Positions 8,313 through 16,787 of a stretch of 60,364 nt of DNA are shown piece by piece; positions within the stretch are counted from its first letter, which is position 1, and each line of letters begins with the position of its first letter. The DNA comes from Thermincola carboxydiphila (lineage in GTDB: Bacteria; Bacillota; Thermincolia; Thermincolales; UBA2595). A model generated the notes under the pieces. It did not search any database. It was not told the DNA's origin and saw only the letters and a program-made list of their open reading frames with translations. Made by a program: the position numbers and the translations under genes. The stretch is taken from the NCBI GenBank assembly GCA_016841325.1, contig JAENZJ010000005.1, forward strand, positions 100,634 through 160,997. Direction: 5' to 3'.

Positions 8313-10538
8313 ATGGAAGTGTGCAATCAGAATGTTCATGACGAGTTAAGGGTATCTCCGGCTGATATACGTTCCAGTATCGATGTCTTAAAGGAAGGCC
8401 GTATGTTTATAAACACCCTGCCTGGAGGGGAAATACCGTGTGACGATCAGGGTGGGCTGGGTCTTTACTTTGCTGATACCAGATTTTTGAACTGTCTGGA
8501 ACTGAGGCTGAACAACACTTCTCCTGTTTTCCTGTCACGCACCCTGAGGGACAGTCACTTTTCCCAGGTGGAAATGACAAACAATGAATTTACCAGCAAT
8601 GATGGGCAGCAGGTTTTGCTGCAGACAGTACATCTCCGCCTGCTCAGGATGGTCAAGGATGCCTATTACCAGCGAATCAGGGTAGCCAATTTTGGTTCGT
8701 GTCCATTTGTGGCCACCCTGAGCATTAAGCTGGGCACTGATTTTGCTGATATCTTTGAGGTCCGCGGGACACCGCGGGAGAAGAAGGGTTCCCGGCAGGG
8801 CAGTGTACTGCAGCGGCATAGTGCGGCTATAAACTACCTTGGGACAGATAATATCAGGAGGTCTGTACTGATAAATTTTTCACCGGCTCCTTCCGGCCTC
8901 AGGGAAGAGGATCATTTTATAATTGCTGAATATAATTTAAGGCTGGAACCTAAGGCAAAAAACTATATATACCTCAGAGTTACTCCCGTGGTTGAACCGG
9001 TGACCGGTCCCAGGAAAGCTCAGGCATCTGCCGGGAAGGTTCAGGCATCTGCCGGGCCAGGGAAAGACCTGGGGTTTGCCGGTGCTTCCCAATACCTGAT
9101 TGATGCTTATGATTCATGGAAAAATGAGTGTATCCGGATAACTTCCGATAACGAACATTTTAACCAAATGGTAAATGTAGCTGTTACTGACCTCAGGGCT
9201 CTGAGCACAATTTATCCGGGTACCGGGTCCGTCCTGGAAGCCGGTATCCCCTGGTATGCCGCTCCTTTCGGGCGGGATTCCATGATAGCGGCCTGGCAGG
9301 CATTAATGGTAAATCCCGTCCTGGCCAGGGAAACACTGCGCTATATGGCCAGGTACCAGGGCCGGGAAGTAAACCCCTGGCGGGATGAAGAACCGGGAAA
9401 AATCCTCCATGAGATGAGATATGGGGAAATGGCCCTGTCAGGTGAACTGCCCCATACACCCTATTACGGTTCGGTGGATGCGACTCTTTGGTTCATTATT
9501 CTGCTGGCTGAATATATCAGGTGGACAGGAGAAACAGAATTTCTGGATGAAATGGCCGAACCTCTGGAAAATGCCCTGAACTGGTGCCGGGAATACGGTG
9601 ACATGGACGGGGACGGCTATATTGAATACCTGTGCCGTTCGGAACGGGGCCTGGTAAACCAGGGGTGGAAAGACTCCTGGGACGGGGTTATTCACAAGGA
9701 TGGTACTATCCCGGAAGGCCCGATTGCACTGGTCGAGGTCCAGGGTTATTATTACCGGGCCTTGCTGGATGCTGCCGAACTTTACCAGGTAACCGGCAGC
9801 AAGCTTAAGGCCGCCAATCTCAGGGGTATGGCAGATGATCTTCAGGCACGTTTTATACATGACTTTTGGCTGGATCGGAATGGATTTGTGGTTTATGCCC
9901 TTGATGGCCGGAAGAAGCCTGTAACCACAATAGTTTCTAACCCGGGCCAGTGTCTGTTTACCGGTATATTCCCAGCCGGAATGGCGGGAAAGACGATAGA
10001 ACGCCTGATGAAGCCTGATATGTTTTCCGGGTGGGGGATCAGGACCATGAGTACAGATGAAGCCCCCTATAACCCTATGAGTTATCACAATGGTTCTGTC
10101 TGGCCGCATGATAATTCCATTATTGGCTTTGGCATGAGACAGTCAGGAGCCCTGGAAGAACTCAGGCTGCTTACCGATACTCTTTTTGAGGCTGCCCAGT
10201 TTTTTGACCCTATGCGGCTTCCGGAACTTTTCTGTGGTTTCACCAGGGCGGGTAAAGTGGGTCCGGTAAGGTATCCGATTGCATGTGACCCCCAGGCATG
10301 GTCTGTAGGCAGTGTATTCCTACTGTTACGGTCCATACTGGGCCTTCAGTGCCGTGGAAATGAGTTGAGAGTACGCAGCCCGCATTTGCCCCACTCTCTT
10401 AAATTACTGCGCCTGGAAAATATCAGGGTGGGCAGCGGCGCTGTCAGCCTGGAGTTTGCCAGGAGGGAAGACCAGACATATACCAGTGTTATAGACACAG
10501 AGGGGATGGCCAGGGTGACTTTTGAAAAGGAGGTGTAG
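8313..10538 (+). CDS. Amylo-alpha-1,6-glucosidase (debranching enzyme)
   Basis: A 741-residue protein with two parts: an N-terminal beta-rich glycogen-debranching domain (about residues 20-230) and a C-terminal alpha/alpha-barrel glycoside hydrolase (about 270-720). Motifs include PFGRDSMIAAWQAL, HEMRYGEMA, TPYYGSVDATLWF, QGWKDSWDG and SYHNGSVWPHDNSII, which together mark the amylo-alpha-1,6-glucosidase family that removes alpha-1,6 branches from glycogen. Between the domains is a low-complexity linker containing two copies of QASAG. No signal peptide, so it is cytoplasmic. It would work with the glycogen phosphorylase at 24.2 kb. Some relatives act on other glucosides, so the exact substrate is open. 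Its last codons contain the ribosome site of the next gene. Confidence 0.88.
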   Translation: MEVCNQNVHDELRVSPADIRSSIDVLKEGRMFINTLPGGEIPCDDQGGLGLYFADTRFLNCLELRLNNTSPVFLSRTLRDSHFSQVEMTNNEFTSNDGQQVLLQTVHLRLLRMVKDAYYQRIRVANFGSCPFVATLSIKLGTDFADIFEVRGTPREKKGSRQGSVLQRHSAAINYLGTDNIRRSVLINFSPAPSGLREEDHFIIAEYNLRLEPKAKNYIYLRVTPVVEPVTGPRKAQASAGKVQASAGPGKDLGFAGASQYLIDAYDSWKNECIRITSDNEHFNQMVNVAVTDLRALSTIYPGTGSVLEAGIPWYAAPFGRDSMIAAWQALMVNPVLARETLRYMARYQGREVNPWRDEEPGKILHEMRYGEMALSGELPHTPYYGSVDATLWFIILLAEYIRWTGETEFLDEMAEPLENALNWCREYGDMDGDGYIEYLCRSERGLVNQGWKDSWDGVIHKDGTIPEGPIALVEVQGYYYRALLDAAELYQVTGSKLKAANLRGMADDLQARFIHDFWLDRNGFVVYALDGRKKPVTTIVSNPGQCLFTGIFPAGMAGKTIERLMKPDMFSGWGIRTMSTDEAPYNPMSYHNGSVWPHDNSIIGFGMRQSGALEELRLLTDTLFEAAQFFDPMRLPELFCGFTRAGKVGPVRYPIACDPQAWSVGSVFLLLRSILGLQCRGNELRVRSPHLPHSLKLLRLENIRVGSGAVSLEFARREDQTYTSVIDTEGMARVTFEKEV

Positions 10539-10542
10539 TCAG

Positions 10543-12045
10543 CTGGGTTCTTTAAAAACTCTGAAAACCAACACCAATGGCGGTTTGACAGTAGTATCCA
10601 ACAGAGGACCATACACCTTCAGAAAAACCGCCAGGGGGATACAGGTGATACCTTCGGTCAGTGGATTGGTGTCAGCTATCCAGCCTGTGATCAGACAGAT
10701 CCATGGCACATGGTTGGCCTGGGGCGGGAGATACGGCAGTGAAGAAGATACTCTGGGCCGTTCACTTACCCTGCGAAAAACAGATAAATGGCTTTTTCAG
10801 GAGATAATGCTGACAGAGGCTGAAGTTGCCGGATATTATGAAGGCATGGCTAACAGCTGTCTTTGGCCCTTATGCCATAACTTTGTTGAAAAGTCCGTTT
10901 TTGACGAAGACATGTGGCAGATTTATCGCCGGGTCAACAGGAAGTTCGCGGATGCAGTGTTAAAGACAACCGGGCCGGGAGACATGATTTGGATACATGA
11001 TTTTCACCTGGCCCTGCTTCCCCGGTATATCTGCCGGAAAAAGCCCGGTGCCAGGGTTTCCCTGTTCTGGCATATACCTTTCCCACCACCGGAGATATGT
11101 GCTATCCTGCCATGGGCCAAAGAATTTCTGTATGGCTTATTGGGTTGTGAATTTATCGGTTTCCATACAGAAGGCTATGTACTAAATTTCCTGCAAAGTG
11201 TCCGTGAAATCTGTGGTTTGGAAGCAGATATCACCAATGGGGTGGTCTACGGTCCGGAGCGGACGGTCAGGGTGGGGGCTGTACCTATTGGCATTGACTG
11301 GCGGGAATTCGAAGAAATTGCCTCCCGGCCCCGGGTGGTCCGGAAGGCTGCAGAAATCAGGAGTGATATCGGTGGTGAATACGTAATTATCGGCGTTGAC
11401 CGCCTGGACTATACAAAGGGTATTCCGGAACGGCTGCTGGCCATAGAGTACCTTTTGGAGCGGCGCCCGGAGTATAAGGAGAAACTTACCTTTGTCCAGA
11501 TTGCAGTACCCAGCAGGACAGATGTGGCAGCTTACCGCAGCCTGAGGAGACAGATAGAGGAAATCGTGGGACGGATCAACGGCAAACATACGGAGAACTT
11601 TCACGTCCCTGTCAGGTATCTGTTCAAACCGCTGAACCGGGAGGAACTGGTGGCCCATTACCTGGCTGCAGATATGGCTGTGGTTACTCCGCTGAAAGAC
11701 GGCCTGAACCTTGTTGCCAAGGAATATGCGGCAGTCAGGTCCGACACCGGCGGGGTACTTGTCTTAAGCCCCTTCGCCGGCGCAGCGGTCCAGTTAAGCG
11801 GAGCCCTGACAGCAAATCCCTACAATCCGCAGGAGACGGCAAATCAAATAATTGCCGGCCTTGAGATGGATGAGACAGAAAAGAAACGGCGCATGTCAGC
11901 ATTAGCGAGGTCTGTCAGGGAACAGGATGCCAACTGGTGGTGGCAGAGGATTCAGCACAACTGGCTGTCAGGTACGGAAACAACCGGGGAATCATCACCT
12001 GATTCTGCCATTGGCGGTGGGTTGCCTCAGGGGGGTACGTTATGA
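10543..12045 (+). CDS. otsA: Trehalose-6-phosphate synthase
   Basis: GT20 enzyme transferring glucose from a nucleotide sugar to glucose 6-phosphate. Conserved pieces are VVSNRGPY near the N-terminus, WIHDFHLALLPRY, HIPFPPPE, VDRLDYTKGIPERL and DGLNLVAKEYAA, all in the positions expected for OtsA; about 500 residues. The start is unusual: AAGGAGGTG (about 10527-10535) points to a CTG codon at 10543, and there is no ATG, GTG or TTG in a suitable place. An in-frame TTG at 10522 lies upstream of the ribosome site, and the next TTG (10585) would cut into the first strand. The ribosome site overlaps the stop of the debranching gene. A glucosylglycerol-phosphate synthase role cannot be excluded. 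Confidence 0.92.
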   Translation: MGSLKTLKTNTNGGLTVVSNRGPYTFRKTARGIQVIPSVSGLVSAIQPVIRQIHGTWLAWGGRYGSEEDTLGRSLTLRKTDKWLFQEIMLTEAEVAGYYEGMANSCLWPLCHNFVEKSVFDEDMWQIYRRVNRKFADAVLKTTGPGDMIWIHDFHLALLPRYICRKKPGARVSLFWHIPFPPPEICAILPWAKEFLYGLLGCEFIGFHTEGYVLNFLQSVREICGLEADITNGVVYGPERTVRVGAVPIGIDWREFEEIASRPRVVRKAAEIRSDIGGEYVIIGVDRLDYTKGIPERLLAIEYLLERRPEYKEKLTFVQIAVPSRTDVAAYRSLRRQIEEIVGRINGKHTENFHVPVRYLFKPLNREELVAHYLAADMAVVTPLKDGLNLVAKEYAAVRSDTGGVLVLSPFAGAAVQLSGALTANPYNPQETANQIIAGLEMDETEKKRRMSALARSVREQDANWWWQRIQHNWLSGTETTGESSPDSAIGGGLPQGGTL

Positions 12046-12884
12046 GCAGTTCACCCTTGTTTGTTGGCAGCCGGGATGCCCTGGCGGAAATCGTCACCCA
12101 AAGGCAGGATTTACTTATAATGACAGATTATGACGGGACCCTGGTACCCATCAGGGAGAGGCCGGACCTGGCAGTACCCGGCCCGGAGCTCCTTCAGGCA
12201 GTTAAACGACTCAGGAGGACAGATAAGGTTGCCTTCGCCGTGATCAGCGGCCGCAGCCTGGAAGACCTGGAGAAGATGATTCCGGTTTCCGGGATCTACC
12301 TGATCGGCTGCCATGGGGCACAATTCCGGACTCCCAATGGGGAACGGTTTGCAAAAACTGACCCTGACAGGCTGCACCCTATAATGGACCGGCTGGCAGA
12401 AATTGCATCCGGGTGCACCGGCGGTAAAAAGGGATTTTTAGTTGAACATAAGGGTATTTCCCTGGCATTTCACTACCGGCAGGCCGAAGCTAGGGGGCAG
12501 GTTGAAGCCACAGGTCAGGCCCAAACCGCTGCGGTCCGGGAGGTATTGGAAGTGCTGGCACGATTTTTGAAAAAGGCGGCCCCCTTGATGGCAGGCGCCG
12601 GCCTGGAAGCCATGGCAGGGAAGAAAGTTGTGGAAATCCACCCCCGTAATATTAACAAAGGAGAAGCGGTAAAATACTTAATGAACCGTTACCCAAAACA
12701 CTATCCGCTATATTTCGGTGATGATACTACTGATGAGGATGCTTTTACGGCAGTGGCGGAGAGGGGAACGGGTGTACTCGTGTCCGGGAGGACAGTGCCT
12801 GAAAGGTACTCTGCGGCATCGTTAACACTGCCTGGACCGGCAGATGTAATAAAGTTTCTGGAAAATTTAACAGCAGGGAGTTGA
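12042..12884 (+). CDS. otsB: Trehalose-6-phosphate phosphatase
   Basis: HAD-superfamily phosphatase that releases trehalose from trehalose 6-phosphate. The nucleophile motif is in TDYDGTLVPI (about residues 28-37), motif II in VISGRS, and the C-terminal GDDTTDEDAF is the Mg-binding motif typical of OtsB. About 280 residues. The ATG overlaps the otsA stop (ATGA), indicating translational coupling, so OtsA and OtsB are made together. A small gap-filling stretch rich in Ala, Gln and Glu lies around residues 145-165. Confidence 0.94.
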   Translation: MSSSPLFVGSRDALAEIVTQRQDLLIMTDYDGTLVPIRERPDLAVPGPELLQAVKRLRRTDKVAFAVISGRSLEDLEKMIPVSGIYLIGCHGAQFRTPNGERFAKTDPDRLHPIMDRLAEIASGCTGGKKGFLVEHKGISLAFHYRQAEARGQVEATGQAQTAAVREVLEVLARFLKKAAPLMAGAGLEAMAGKKVVEIHPRNINKGEAVKYLMNRYPKHYPLYFGDDTTDEDAFTAVAERGTGVLVSGRTVPERYSAASLTLPGPADVIKFLENLTAGS

Positions 12885-12889
12885 AGCAC

Positions 12890-14116
12890 TTGGTTACAAA
12901 AACAGGGATTGAACGGAATATTTCACTAAATGACTATGCATCCTTTGCTGATGAAGAACTCCTTGACCGCATAGACAAACTATCGGCCAGGTTAAAGGGA
13001 GCTTCCATTCAGCATATTAATTCCACATTCATCGGTGGCGGAGTGGCTGAAATTCTGCAGAGCCTGACTCCTGTCATGCGTTCCATTGGCCTTCAGGCCA
13101 GGTGGGATATCATCAGTGCCGGTGATGAATTCTTCGGGGTTACCAAGGCTTTTCATAATGCCTTTCATGGTGAAAGGATTGATTTCAGTGAACGAATGAA
13201 GGAGGTTTACCGTCTGACTTCTGAGGCTAATCTGGATGTGGTTGACCGCAATGCAGATTATGTGGTTGTCCACGACCAGCAGCCCCTGGGACTGACTGAC
13301 CGCAAAGCCGGCCACGGGGGAAAATGGGTCTGGTACTGTCACATTGACCCTGTTAATGTGGATGCCAGGCTATGGGAATTCCTCAGCGGCTATGCCGCAA
13401 GGTGTGATGCCGCTATCTACCATATGGCCGAATACGCCAAAAATCTGGGGAACCGGCAGTTTTTCCTGCCTCCGGCCATAGACCCTTTAAGTGACAAGAA
13501 CAGGGAAGTGACTGCAGCCGAACGGGAACGGGTCCTTCAGGAGCTTGATTTTCCGCGTGATAAACCGGTGATCATGCAGGTTTCCCGTTTTGACAGGCTG
13601 AAAAATCCCTTTGGTGTGGTGGAGGCCTTTCGCCGGGTTAGGGCTGATATCCCCAGTTACCTGATTTTTGCCGGGGGCGCTGCTGATGACGACCCCGAGG
13701 GTCAGGAGGTACTCAACGAACTTTTGCAGATGGTTGGAAATGAGCCGGATATCAGAGTCCTGAACCTGTCTCCTACCAGCCACCTGGAGATAAATGTCCT
13801 CCAAAGGTCCTGTGATATTATTGTCCAGAACTCTGCCAGGGAAGGGTTTGGCCTCACGGTTACGGAAGCGCTGTGGAAGGGAAAACCGGTTGTAGCCGCC
13901 CCGGTGGGAGGGATATTAAAGCAGGTTATTCATGAGCAGACTGGGCTTTTGGCCAAAAACGGGGAGGAGTTGGCAGCCTGCCTGCGGCTGCTTCTCAAAG
14001 ATCAGGCTCTGGCCAGGGAACTGGGCCGGAGGGGGAAAGAACATGCTCGCCGGAATTTTATTACTCCGGTCTACCTGTACAACTGGCTTGCATTAATGGA
14101 TGAGCTGAGGGTGTGA
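12890..14116 (+). CDS. treT: TreT-like trehalose glycosyltransferring synthase
   Basis: A GT4 enzyme of about 408 residues resembling TreT, which reversibly joins NDP-glucose and glucose to form trehalose in one step. Diagnostic N-terminal pieces are IQHINSTFIGGGVAEIL and EFFGVTKAFHNAFHG; the middle has VHDQQPLGL and WYCHIDP, and the C-terminal nucleotide-sugar motif is REGFGLTVTEAL. The TTG at 12890 is chosen because AGGGAG ends nine bases earlier; a TTG at 12881 overlaps the otsB stop but is too close. Having both OtsAB and TreT in one operon looks redundant, so this protein may act in the degrading direction or on a related acceptor. Confidence 0.82.
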   Translation: MVTKTGIERNISLNDYASFADEELLDRIDKLSARLKGASIQHINSTFIGGGVAEILQSLTPVMRSIGLQARWDIISAGDEFFGVTKAFHNAFHGERIDFSERMKEVYRLTSEANLDVVDRNADYVVVHDQQPLGLTDRKAGHGGKWVWYCHIDPVNVDARLWEFLSGYAARCDAAIYHMAEYAKNLGNRQFFLPPAIDPLSDKNREVTAAERERVLQELDFPRDKPVIMQVSRFDRLKNPFGVVEAFRRVRADIPSYLIFAGGAADDDPEGQEVLNELLQMVGNEPDIRVLNLSPTSHLEINVLQRSCDIIVQNSAREGFGLTVTEALWKGKPVVAAPVGGILKQVIHEQTGLLAKNGEELAACLRLLLKDQALARELGRRGKEHARRNFITPVYLYNWLALMDELRV

Positions 14117-14131
14117 TGATTGATATTTACA

Positions 14132-14230
14132 TTACTTCACTTTTCGTTTCTGTGTTGCAAACCACCACCAGGCAAAACCGCCTGCTGCAAGCAATGCAAG
14201 AATAAGCAGTGAGTCTTCAAGCCATTCCAT
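14132..14230 (-). CDS. 32-residue single-pass membrane microprotein
   Basis: A short reading frame directly behind copA. The copA stop and this ATG share one base (TAATG), and AAGGTG lies 6-8 bases upstream, which is the arrangement of a translationally coupled gene. The predicted protein has an acidic start (MEWLEDS), one hydrophobic segment of about 18-20 residues (about 8-25, ending GGFAWWWFA) and a basic tail (TQKRKVK), so it should sit in the membrane with the C-terminus inside. It has no cysteine or histidine and so is unlikely to bind copper itself. Small subunits such as KdpF attached to P-type ATPases are the closest functional analogy. No named family recognised. Confidence 0.6.
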   Translation of the reverse strand: MEWLEDSLLILALLAAGGFAWWWFATQKRKVK

Positions 14231-16593
14231 TATTTTTCACCTTCCTTATCCTTTTTGATCCCATCCTCTGCCTGTTTGGCAACATCTTTCCTGCGGTTTT
14301 CCGCAGGACGTCTTAATGGTCCGGTCAGGGGGCTCAGTTGAGTCCCTTTGCCGGCCTGGCCAGGCTCCTCTCTTGAAGTCCGGAACTCACGATATGGGTC
14401 AAAACGCTTTAGCCTCAATGAGTTGGTAACAACTGAAACTGAACTGAAAGCCATGGCTGCACCCGCCAGAATCGGGGAGAGATAGCCCAGGGCGGCCACC
14501 GGGATTCCGGCAGAGTTGTAGGCCAGGGCCCAAAAGAGGTTCTGTTTAATGTTTCGCATAGTGGTGCGGCTCAGCCTGATGGCCGCAGGGATACCGCGTA
14601 AATCGCCCCGCATCAGGGTAATATCGGCTGCCTCCATGGCCACATCGGTACCTGTACCTATAGCCATACCCAGGTCTGCTGTAGCCAGAGCGGGGGCGTC
14701 ATTTATTCCGTCTCCGACCATTCCAACAACTTTGCCCTGTTTTTGAAGCTCTTCAACTTTTTTGGCTTTGTCCTGAGGCAGGACCTCGGCCAGCACCTTA
14801 TCAGGTGAAATTCCCACCTGGCGGGCAATGGCTTCAGCGGTACGCCCGTTATCCCCGGTGAGCATCCATACTTCCACACCCATATCATAAAGGGCTTTGA
14901 TTGCTGTGACTGAATTTTCCTTCACTGTATCCGCTACAGCAATGATGCCCGCTGCTTTGCCCTCTATAGCAACCAGCATGGCGGTTTTTCCTTGTTTTTC
15001 GAGGTTTTCTATATTTTCTTCTATGCCCGAAATATCAATGTTTTTTTGCTTCATCAGCTTCCGGTTGCCGATATATACCGGTTTATTTTCCAGTTTAGCT
15101 TCAATCCCATGGCCGGGTATGGCATTGAATTCAGCTGCTTCAGCAAGGTCCTGTCCTTTTTCTCTGGCATATTCCACTATAGCCTGACCCAGGGGGTGCT
15201 CGGAAGATTTTTCGACCGATGCTGCCCAGCCAAGCAATTGGTCTTTTTTATACCGGTCATCGAAGATGACTATATCTGTCACATCAGGTTCACCCTTGGT
15301 AATGGTGCCTGTTTTATCTAAAATAACGGCATTTAAGCGGTGGGCTTTCTCAAGGTGTTCCCCCCCTTTTATGAGGATACCATTTTCCGCTCCCCGGCCT
15401 GTTCCCACCATAATTGAAGTTGGTGTGGCCAGCCCCAGGGCACAGGGGCAGGCGATTACCAGGACTGCTGTGAAATTAATCAGCGCCCGGGCAGCGTTAC
15501 CCGGGTCTGCGATAAAATACCATCCCATAAACGTGGTTATGGCAATTATTACTACAATGGGCACAAAGTATCCTGATATCACGTCAGCCATCCGCTGGAT
15601 AGGAGCCTTGGAACCCTGGGCATCCTCAACGATTTTGATGATCTGGGCCAGGGCCGTGTCTGCCCCTACTTTGGTGGCTTCAAATTTAAAGGTGCCATGC
15701 TTGTTGATGGTTGCCCCTATTACCTCATCTCCCGACTTTTTGTCGACCGGAACGCTCTCACCGGTCAGCATTGATTCATCAATAGTGGAAAATCCTTCCC
15801 TGATTATCCCGTCTACCGGCACTTTTTCTCCGGGTCTGACAATTACTATGTCCCCTGTTTGCACATCTTCGATAGGGATGTCTGCCTCATGACCGTCCCG
15901 TGCTACTCTTGCGGTTTTGGCCTGGAGTCCCATCAGTTTTTTGATGGCTTCAGATGTGCGCCCCTTGGCGATGGATTCCAGTAATTTACCCAAAATTATC
16001 AGGGTAATAATTACTGCTCCTGTCTCATAGTAGACATGGCCGGGAATAAAAAAAGTGGTGGCCACACTGTAAGAATATGCTGCCGATGTGCCGAGGGCTA
16101 TAAGCACATCCATATTTGCCGAGCCATGGCGCAGGTTCTTATAGGCGCCTTTGTAAAACTGCCACCCGGCTATGAACTGCACAGGGGTGGCCAGGGCAAA
16201 CTGGAAAACCTTGTTGTTAATAATAGGGGGTAATGCAAGCATAAACAATTCGCCAAACATAACCATAATCAAAGGGACCGAGAGGACTGCGGAAAAAACC
16301 AACAAAATCGTTTGCCTTCTGGTTTCTTTTTGCCGTTCAAGTTTTTCGCGGTCCTCGTCAAACCTTGTGTCAGCTTGTTGGGCTTCGTAACCTAAGTCAG
16401 CTACTGCTGCTTTCATTTCCTCTACCGATACTGCTGAAGGGTCATACTCAACTGTGGCCCTCTCCATGGCAAAATTGACTCCGGAATGGGAAACACCCCC
16501 CAGACTGCCCAGTTTTTTTTCAATTCTGGCGGCACAGGCGGCACATGTCATCCCGGAAATCTTAAGGGTGATTTTTTTATCAGAGTCAGCCAT
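14230..16593 (-). CDS. copA: Cu(+)-exporting P-type ATPase
   Basis: P1B-type ATPase that pumps monovalent copper out of the cytoplasm. One N-terminal metal-binding domain carries [16 protein letters not shown] (about residues 14-29). The core has eight predicted membrane segments, the intramembrane CPC in [12 protein letters not shown], the phosphorylation motif [11 protein letters not shown], the HP motif in SSEHPLG, and [10 protein letters not shown]. The length is about 787 residues. It ends in a hydrophilic, charged tail of about 45 residues that typical CopA lacks. The ATG at 16593 is preferred to a TTG at 16602, because AAGGGAG is eight bases before the ATG. No copZ or csoR adjoins it; the only partner is the 32-residue gene downstream. 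Confidence 0.95.
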   Translation of the reverse strand: MADSDKKITLKISGMTCAACAARIEKKLGSLGGVSHSGVNFAMERATVEYDPSAVSVEEMKAAVADLGYEAQQADTRFDEDREKLERQKETRRQTILLVFSAVLSVPLIMVMFGELFMLALPPIINNKVFQFALATPVQFIAGWQFYKGAYKNLRHGSANMDVLIALGTSAAYSYSVATTFFIPGHVYYETGAVIITLIILGKLLESIAKGRTSEAIKKLMGLQAKTARVARDGHEADIPIEDVQTGDIVIVRPGEKVPVDGIIREGFSTIDESMLTGESVPVDKKSGDEVIGATINKHGTFKFEATKVGADTALAQIIKIVEDAQGSKAPIQRMADVISGYFVPIVVIIAITTFMGWYFIADPGNAARALINFTAVLVIACPCALGLATPTSIMVGTGRGAENGILIKGGEHLEKAHRLNAVILDKTGTITKGEPDVTDIVIFDDRYKKDQLLGWAASVEKSSEHPLGQAIVEYAREKGQDLAEAAEFNAIPGHGIEAKLENKPVYIGNRKLMKQKNIDISGIEENIENLEKQGKTAMLVAIEGKAAGIIAVADTVKENSVTAIKALYDMGVEVWMLTGDNGRTAEAIARQVGISPDKVLAEVLPQDKAKKVEELQKQGKVVGMVGDGINDAPALATADLGMAIGTGTDVAMEAADITLMRGDLRGIPAAIRLSRTTMRNIKQNLFWALAYNSAGIPVAALGYLSPILAGAAMAFSSVSVVTNSLRLKRFDPYREFRTSREEPGQAGKGTQLSPLTGPLRRPAENRRKDVAKQAEDGIKKDKEGEK

Positions 16594-16648
16594 TTTTTTC
16601 AACTCCCTTGAAAAGTTTACTCCTTCACCTTTATTTTGATTGACAAAG

Positions 16649-16696
16649 CATATTAATATGTAATTTTTTTATTACCTAAAGGGTTTTTCAGGTAAT
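16649..16696. promoter_or_regulatory. Inverted repeats between copA and the subtilase
   Basis: The divergent gap holds a perfect 12-base palindrome CATATTAATATG (16649-16660) and a spaced inverted repeat ATTACCT-N12-AGGTAAT (16671-16696). Either could be an operator for copA or for the protease gene. Neither matches the copper operators I know (CopY, CueR, CsoR types). Confidence 0.35.
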
Positions 16697-16787
16697 ATGT
16701 GGAAGTAGTCCTTCAGATGCAGTTTTGGACATCGGTCCGGGCAGTTGGTGCTGGGAGATGGTCAGACCGAAACGGAGGGAAAACAAC

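Noticed and set aside
16725-16787. Longer N-terminus of the subtilase
   Set aside because: A proper signal peptide starts at 16788 behind GGAGGG; the upstream codons would place charged residues before it.
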